This document shows, piece by piece, positions 13,026 to 17,749 of a DNA stretch of 17,749 bases; within the stretch, counting starts at the first letter, position 1, and each line of letters opens with the position of its first letter. Below the pieces are notes generated by a model. The model was not told the origin of the DNA. It ran no database searches and was given only the letters and a program-made list of their open reading frames with translations. The translations under genes and the position numbers were made by a program. This DNA is from an uncultured Collinsella sp. (GTDB lineage Bacteria > Actinomycetota > Coriobacteriia > Coriobacteriales > Coriobacteriaceae), in assembly GCA_937934355.1 (NCBI GenBank), contig CALGZY010000023.1, positions 1-17,749 of the forward strand. Direction: 5' to 3'.

Positions 13026-15805
13026 CAGAATCCTCCAAACTCACGATCTTCACGTGCCATCTCGGCGTCGACAGATTCCAGCGCGGCAAGCCCCTCCTCG
13101 TCCAACAGGACCTCGCGCGGCTTGGAACCGTCGGGCGGGCCGACGACACCCTTTTCTTCCAGCATGTCCATAATACGCCCGGCACGCGCATAGCCAACCT
13201 TCAGACGACGTTGCAGGCCAGATGTGGAGCCAAGCTGCGATTCCACCACAATATGGGCGGCTTCCCAAATGAGCGGATCATCGTCTTGCGGCTCGGCTAC
13301 TCCGGTGCGGACAATGCCGCCGCCACCCGCCATGGACATAGAAGCGGGCGCCACGGCAGACAGGATCTCCTCGTGGTAGTCGGGCTCGCTCTGCGACTTA
13401 ACGAACTCGACAATCTCGTTGATTTCGTCGTCCGAGACAAAGCAGCCCTGGATACGGCGAGGCTTGCCCCAGTCGACCTTGGAAAACAGCATGTCGCCCA
13501 AACCGGTGAGCTTTTCGGCACCCATCTGGTCAATGATGACGCGCGAGTCAATGCCCGTGGCGACGTTAAAGGCGATGCGGTTGGTGATGTTGGCCTTAAT
13601 GAGGCCCGTCACCACGTTGGAGCTGGGGCGCTGCGTGGCCACGATAAGATGAATACCGGCGGCACGGCCCAGCTGTGCAATACGCACGATCGAGGCCTCG
13701 ACATCCTTACCGGCGACCATCATCAGGTCCGAGAGCTCGTCGATGATGATGACCAGGTAGGGCATCTTTTGCGGCGGGTTATCGTAATGCTCAAACTCGC
13801 CGGCGGCCTGCTTTTCGTTGTAGGTCGAGATCTTACGCACGTTGAGACGCTCGAAGACCTTCAGGCGACGCTCCATCTCGGACACCGCCCACTGCAGAGC
13901 GCTCGCGGCCTGCTTGGGCTCGGTCACTACAGGCACGTAAAGATGCGGCAGACCGTTATAGCCCGCAAGCTCGACGCGCTTGGGGTCGACCATGATCAGG
14001 CGAACATCCTCGGGAAGGGCGCGCATGAGCAGGGTCGTGATGATGGAGTTGATCATGACCGACTTACCGGAACCCGTGGTACCGGCGATCAGCAGGTGGG
14101 GCATCTTGGCAAGGTCGGCGACGACCGGCGTGCCCTCGGCATCGCGGCCGATGGCGAGCTCGAGCGGACCGCCCTTCACATAGGGAAGCACGTCGCCCAG
14201 GTTGACGTTCTGGCGCTTGCGATTGGGGATCTCGATACCCACAAGCGAGGTGCCGGGGATCGGGGCAAAGATACGCACCGACTGGGCAGCAAGCGATAGC
14301 GCGATATCGTCCTCGAGGCTCGAAATCTTGCTCACGCGCTCGCCCTCGCCAGGTTGCAGCTTAAAGGTCGTCACCGTGGGGCCGGCGATCCAGCCGACCA
14401 CGCGGGCACTGCGGCCAAACTCAAGCAGCGTGGACTGCAGTGACTCGGCAGTCTGCTCAAGCTCTTTGTCCGAGGACGCGGCGGAAGCCGACTGCGGGTT
14501 GGCGCGCAGGATCTCGAGCGGCGGAAGCTTAAGGCCATCCTCTTCTTCGCCCTCGTTATCCGCGGGGGCATTGACCGCTCCCCCATCGCTAGAAGTAGGC
14601 GCCTCGGCAGCGCCCGCGACAGCCGTATCGGCAACCTTGGGATGCTTCAAGAAGTCGGGAATCTGAGGTGCTGCCGAGACAGGATTCACGGCAAACGGCG
14701 GCTCGGACTCGTCGATCTTATCGGAGTCGTCTTCCATCGAAAGCTGACCGGTTACCTGGTCGCGCTTTGCATGGCAACGCGGCAGCAAAGTTGTCTTTGC
14801 GGTCTCAATCGGAGCCTCGTCGTCCTCGTCATCGCCCTCGGTGAGCTCAATCTCGCTATCGGACCAAGACGGGTCGGGCTCGCTCGTGTTGAGTTTGGGC
14901 GCAGCCTTGCCCTTCTTGGCATGGCGGCGCGGCAACAGTGTGGTCTTGGCCCGCTCAGCTTCCACGGCCTCGGACACGTCGACAAACGGGTCATCGTCCT
15001 CATCGTCATCGTCCAAAACCGGGTCCACATCGTTGCCCATAACCGTGGTCACGGCAGCATCGGAGCCCTTTTGACGAAGAATGCTCAAGTGCGGACGGGC
15101 AACGCCGGGCACCGACAGGGCTTCGTCGTCACCCCACGGGCTCGCGTTGACGTCGGAACGACGGCGCTCGGCAAAATCGGCCGCACGGTCGCGAGCAGAG
15201 CGCAGCACGCCACCCACCGAAAAGCCGATGATGACAAAACCAACGACGGCCAGACCCAACAGGACCACCATCGCGATAGGCTTACCCAGTGCATTCTGCA
15301 GCGCACTCGCAATAAACGCACCGATGTAGCCACCCGAGGCGGACAGATTTTGCGGCGTAAACATAAGGTCACACGAGTCGCTCGTACCCGGCACCATCAG
15401 CGAAAGAATGGAGACGACGGCGATAAAGACCACGGCTCCGCCCGCGACCGAGCGAATGTTGAGCGGCGAGTCCTCACCTAAAAAGAGCGTGGCGGCAAAC
15501 AGCAAAATGACGATCGGCAGCACGTAGGCGCCCAGACCAAAGCCTAGGTGGTAGAAACCGGCAACCGCAGCCGTCACGGGTGCGGTCGCCGGCGAAATCA
15601 CGGCAATGAAGGACGCAATCGCCAAAACGGCGATAACCACGCCGGCGATATCGCGGTTGGCCGACGGCTCCACCAAGGGTTCAAAATCGTCGAAGTCCGC
15701 CTCGTGGCCCTTATTGGCACGCAGATGGGAACCGGCACCCTTAGCAGATGCCGGTTGGTTGTTGGCTTTATTGCCTTTGGCGTTTTGTGCAGATCCGCGC
15801 GCCAA
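13025..15805 (-). CDS. ftsK: DNA translocase FtsK/SpoIIIE
   Basis: FtsK is a septum-located hexameric motor that pumps chromosomal DNA during division and, with XerCD, resolves dimers. The 926-residue product has an N-terminal membrane domain of about four helices (about 52-215). An acidic linker (about 215-430) carries two copies of AKTTLLPRxHAK. The alpha and beta motor domains follow, with Walker A GTTGSGKS (575-582, Lys581) and Walker B VIIIDEL (Asp689-Glu690). A C-terminal winged-helix gamma domain (about 860-926: SQLGSTSGLQRRLKVGYARAGRIMD region) recognises KOPS-type sequences. The start is TTG at 15805, six bases after a GGAGG that lies inside the last codons of rnj. No in-frame ATG nearby keeps the full membrane domain. 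One base separates it from the rnj stop, and its own stop overlaps the next start, so coupling is likely. Confidence 0.96.
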   Translation of the reverse strand: MARGSAQNAKGNKANNQPASAKGAGSHLRANKGHEADFDDFEPLVEPSANRDIAGVVIAVLAIASFIAVISPATAPVTAAVAGFYHLGFGLGAYVLPIVILLFAATLFLGEDSPLNIRSVAGGAVVFIAVVSILSLMVPGTSDSCDLMFTPQNLSASGGYIGAFIASALQNALGKPIAMVVLLGLAVVGFVIIGFSVGGVLRSARDRAADFAERRRSDVNASPWGDDEALSVPGVARPHLSILRQKGSDAAVTTVMGNDVDPVLDDDDEDDDPFVDVSEAVEAERAKTTLLPRRHAKKGKAAPKLNTSEPDPSWSDSEIELTEGDDEDDEAPIETAKTTLLPRCHAKRDQVTGQLSMEDDSDKIDESEPPFAVNPVSAAPQIPDFLKHPKVADTAVAGAAEAPTSSDGGAVNAPADNEGEEEDGLKLPPLEILRANPQSASAASSDKELEQTAESLQSTLLEFGRSARVVGWIAGPTVTTFKLQPGEGERVSKISSLEDDIALSLAAQSVRIFAPIPGTSLVGIEIPNRKRQNVNLGDVLPYVKGGPLELAIGRDAEGTPVVADLAKMPHLLIAGTTGSGKSVMINSIITTLLMRALPEDVRLIMVDPKRVELAGYNGLPHLYVPVVTEPKQAASALQWAVSEMERRLKVFERLNVRKISTYNEKQAAGEFEHYDNPPQKMPYLVIIIDELSDLMMVAGKDVEASIVRIAQLGRAAGIHLIVATQRPSSNVVTGLIKANITNRIAFNVATGIDSRVIIDQMGAEKLTGLGDMLFSKVDWGKPRRIQGCFVSDDEINEIVEFVKSQSEPDYHEEILSAVAPASMSMAGGGGIVRTGVAEPQDDDPLIWEAAHIVVESQLGSTSGLQRRLKVGYARAGRIMDMLEEKGVVGPPDGSKPREVLLDEEGLAALESVDAEMAREDREFGGF

Positions 15806-15806
15806 A

Positions 15807-17477
15807 CTAAACCTCCATGACGACCGGGATGATCATCGGACGAGTGCGCGTACGACTCCAGATAAAGTTAGAGAGCGAGTCGCGCACGGCCTTGCGAATG
15901 GCATCGGAACCGCTGCTCGTAAAGCTGAACTTACCCTTCTCGATCGTCTTCATAATGGACGCGGAGGCATCCTCGGAGAACTGGTCGTCGATGGCAAACG
16001 AGACGCCGCGGCCCGAGAACTCGATGGCCTCGATCTTCTTGTGCTTGAGCGAGACAATGGCAACAGCGGTAACCATACCGTCGTTGGCGAGCTTCTGACG
16101 ATCGCGCAGGACGATGGGGTCGGTATCGCCGATACGCAGGCCGTCGACGTAGACGACGCCGGACTCGACGGGCGTACCACGCTTGACGATACCGCCGCGC
16201 ATCTCGAGCGTGTCGCCGTTATCGAGGATAAAGATATGATCGTCCTTGATGCCCATCTTGCGGGCCAGCTGGGCATGGGCGCGCAGATGCACGGCCTCAC
16301 CGTGAACCGGCATAAAGTACGTGGGCTTGGCCATGGCCATCAGGAGCTTGAGCTCCTCCTGGCTACCGTGACCGGAAACGTGAACGAGGGCGCGGTTCTT
16401 ATCCCACACGTCGCAGCCGAGCTTGGCCAGGCTGTTGACGACCTGCTGGACGGCTTTCTCATTGCCGGGAACAGGAGTTGCCGAGAGGATAACGGTATCG
16501 CCCTCGTGGATGGAGAGCGTCTTGTGCTCGCCATTGGCCATGCGGGACAGGGCCGACAGCGGCTCGCCCTGCGAACCGGTGCACATGACAACAATCTTGT
16601 CGTCAGGCAGGTTATCAATGTCAAAGGCATCGATGATATCGGCGTCGTCGATGTTGAGGTAGCCCAGTTCGCGCGCCACGCGGGTGTTAGTGAGCATGGA
16701 GCGACCGGTCACAACGACCTTACGGCCGCACTTGCGGGCGGCATCGCAGATCTGCTGCAGGCGATGGATGTGGCTCGAGAACGACGCGACGAACACACGG
16801 CCCGGGGCGTTCTTGATGGCATGCAGCAGGTTGGGTCCAACCTCGGCCTCGGACTTGGTAAAGCCCGGAACCGTGGCGTTAGTGGAGTCGGAAAGCAGCA
16901 GGTCGATACCCTGCTTGGCAAAGCGGCTGATGGCGGCATAATCGGGCGTGACGCCATCGATGGGCGTCTGGTCGAGCTTAAAGTCACCGGTGTGCATAAC
17001 GGTGCCCTGGTTGGTGCGAATGAACACGCCCAGAGCACCCGGAATGGAGTGCGTCATCGAGAAGAAGTCGAGCGAGATGCCACCGAGATTGACGTGGCTT
17101 CCGCCCTTGACCTCGCGGAACTTGGGCGCGCGGATGCGGAACTCGGAGAGCTTGCCCTCAATAAAGCCGAGCGTCAGCTTGCTCGAGAAGATGGGCACCT
17201 TATTGTTGAGGTCCTGCAGCAGGTACGGAAGCGAACCGGTGTGGTCCTCGTGGCCGTGGGTGACGATGATGCCGCGGAGCTTCTCCTCGTTCTCCAGGAC
17301 ATAAGTGTAGTCGGGAAGCACCAGGTCGATACCGGGTTGGGAATCGTCGGGGAACATGAGACCGGCGTCGACGAGCACCATGTCGTCGCCGCACTCGAAG
17401 ACCGTCATGTTCTTGCCGATGCCGTCAAGGCCGCCGAGCGGAATGATCTTCAAGGGAGATGATTTTTTAGCTGCCAT
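15807..17477 (-). CDS. rnj: Ribonuclease J
   Basis: RNase J is a metallo-beta-lactamase/beta-CASP nuclease with 5'-to-3' exonuclease and endonuclease activity, used in mRNA decay and rRNA maturation. The 556-residue product has typical length. It shows the N-terminal IIPLGGLDGIGKNM segment (about 11-24), the zinc motif HGHEDH (74-79), further metal and beta-CASP motifs (MTHSIPGALG, MHTGDFKLDQ, LLSDSTNA, TGSQGEPLSAL, HVSGHGSQEEL, PVHGE), and the C-terminal domain ending RTRTRPMIIPVVMEV. The start at ATG 17477 gives the family N-terminus. The nearest AAAGGA is 14 nt upstream, an unusually long spacing that may mean modest or regulated initiation. It is the first gene of the cluster. ftsK begins one base after its stop, matching rnjB-spoIIIE proximity in Bacillus. 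Confidence 0.97.
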   Translation of the reverse strand: MAAKKSSPLKIIPLGGLDGIGKNMTVFECGDDMVLVDAGLMFPDDSQPGIDLVLPDYTYVLENEEKLRGIIVTHGHEDHTGSLPYLLQDLNNKVPIFSSKLTLGFIEGKLSEFRIRAPKFREVKGGSHVNLGGISLDFFSMTHSIPGALGVFIRTNQGTVMHTGDFKLDQTPIDGVTPDYAAISRFAKQGIDLLLSDSTNATVPGFTKSEAEVGPNLLHAIKNAPGRVFVASFSSHIHRLQQICDAARKCGRKVVVTGRSMLTNTRVARELGYLNIDDADIIDAFDIDNLPDDKIVVMCTGSQGEPLSALSRMANGEHKTLSIHEGDTVILSATPVPGNEKAVQQVVNSLAKLGCDVWDKNRALVHVSGHGSQEELKLLMAMAKPTYFMPVHGEAVHLRAHAQLARKMGIKDDHIFILDNGDTLEMRGGIVKRGTPVESGVVYVDGLRIGDTDPIVLRDRQKLANDGMVTAVAIVSLKHKKIEAIEFSGRGVSFAIDDQFSEDASASIMKTIEKGKFSFTSSGSDAIRKAVRDSLSNFIWSRTRTRPMIIPVVMEV

Positions 17478-17565
17478 AGGTTCGTGTGGTTTCCTTTCTT
17501 CGAAACGGGTCTGGAACAACCGACGGGGCGCTTCTGGCAAACCGACCGCCGGGAACGTACAACAA

Positions 17566-17585
17566 TGCATCGCAGAGTCGATGCA
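17566..17585 (-). promoter_or_regulatory. Hairpin in the probable rnj leader
   Basis: TGCATCG and CGATGCA form a perfect 7-bp inverted repeat around a 6-nt loop, about 90 nt before the rnj start. If transcription begins near 17590, as the TATCAT box suggests, this hairpin would sit almost at the 5' end of the mRNA. There it could shield the transcript from RNase J itself. The pairing is seen; the regulatory role is inference. Confidence 0.4.
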
Positions 17586-17726
17586 ATAACCACAGTATGA
17601 TACCCATTTGCACAACAACAGACCACTCATGCATCAAAGCCCCATCTGAACCTGTGTATCCCGCCGGTCTGGTCTCAGCGGGCCCGGCACGGGCTAAGTT
17701 TCCTGCTCTACAGTCCTGCTCACGAC

Positions 17727-17749
17727 GGAGGCCACATTAAGTGGCCTCC
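17727..17749. terminator. Terminator-like hairpin at the window edge
   Basis: GGAGGCCAC and GTGGCCTCC are perfect 9-bp arms around a 5-nt loop and end exactly at the last base of the window. On the minus strand no T-run follows, so it does not look like a terminator for an upstream minus-strand gene. A plus-strand T-run could only lie beyond the window. Strand and role stay open. Confidence 0.4.

Larger units (their letters stand above)
17478..17749. other. Non-coding region upstream of rnj
   Basis: No convincing gene was found here. On the minus strand it holds the probable rnj leader, a 7-bp hairpin (17566-17585), a possible -10 box TATCAT (17602-17597) without a good -35, and a GC-rich segment around 17650-17700. 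The segment contains GCCCG-TGC-CGGGC, which can form a short stem. An open frame entering from the window edge stops at TAG 17696-17694; whether it is the end of an upstream gene cannot be judged. I looked for tRNA, SRP RNA, RNase P and common riboswitch signatures and recognised none. Confidence 0.5.

Noticed and set aside
13016..14299. A 427-codon plus-strand open frame opposite the FtsK motor domain
   Set aside because: The minus strand encodes intact Walker motifs and the gamma domain across the same bases; the plus-strand product resembles no family.
15606..17462. A 618-codon plus-strand open frame opposite rnj and the 5' end of ftsK
   Set aside because: It is antisense to a complete RNase J gene with all catalytic motifs. 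It is probably an artefact of codon bias.
17478..17630. Longer N-terminus for RNase J starting at 17630
   Set aside because: The added 51 residues are Cys-rich and unlike RNase J, which normally begins just before the IIPLGG segment. The stretch holds leader structure instead.
1..17749. Mobile elements, prophage, CRISPR arrays, tRNA or rRNA genes
   Set aside because: No transposase or integrase, terminal inverted repeats, regular spacer arrays or RNA gene signatures were seen. The genes are uniform housekeeping types on one strand.

Overview
The window is a dense stretch of chromosomal housekeeping DNA from a high-GC Gram-positive bacterium. All fifteen recognisable genes lie on the minus strand, so transcription runs from high to low coordinates. 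The protein sequences (RecA, RNase Y, RNase J, an FtsK with an acidic linker, SpoVS in an apparently non-sporulating background) and the gene order suggest an actinobacterium of the class Coriobacteriia, most likely Collinsella or a close relative. That placement is by recognition only; no search was run.

Layout in the direction of transcription: an untranslated region (17749-17478); then a tight cluster of rnj (RNase J), ftsK (DNA translocase), a RodZ-like membrane protein, a YajQ-family protein, rimO (ribosomal protein S12 methylthiotransferase), pgsA (phosphatidylglycerophosphate synthase) and pncC (CinA C-terminal NMN deamidase). The cluster closes with a GC-rich hairpin (8391-8414). Next comes recA-recX, driven by a near-consensus promoter with a perfect LexA box in its spacer. 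Then rny (RNase Y) has its own consensus-like promoter and a leader of about 160 nt with two hairpins. It is followed 1 nt later by a GHKL-type ATPase of unknown function and then by spoVS. Last come miaB, miaA and hflX, joined by stop/start overlaps; hflX runs off the window just inside its P-loop.

Functionally the window combines RNA decay (RNase J, RNase Y), RNA and ribosome modification or rescue (MiaB, MiaA, RimO, HflX, perhaps YajQ), DNA maintenance (FtsK, RecA, RecX), and envelope and shape functions (RodZ-like, PgsA). The order rnj-ftsK-rodZ-pgsA-cinA-recA-rny-spoVS-miaB closely follows the Bacillus/Clostridium order (rnjB-spoIIIE-ymfM-pgsA-cinA-recA-rny-ymdB-spoVS-miaB). The ATPase occupies the position held by ymdB in Bacillus.

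No mobile elements, CRISPR arrays, tRNA or rRNA genes, or signs of recent transfer were seen. The most interesting items are the rny/GHKL-ATPase/spoVS trio, four TTTGG repeats at exactly 11-bp spacing upstream of the recA promoter, a perfect palindrome overlapping a possible spoVS promoter, the structured rny leader, and a duplicated AKTTLLPRxHAK peptide in the FtsK linker.
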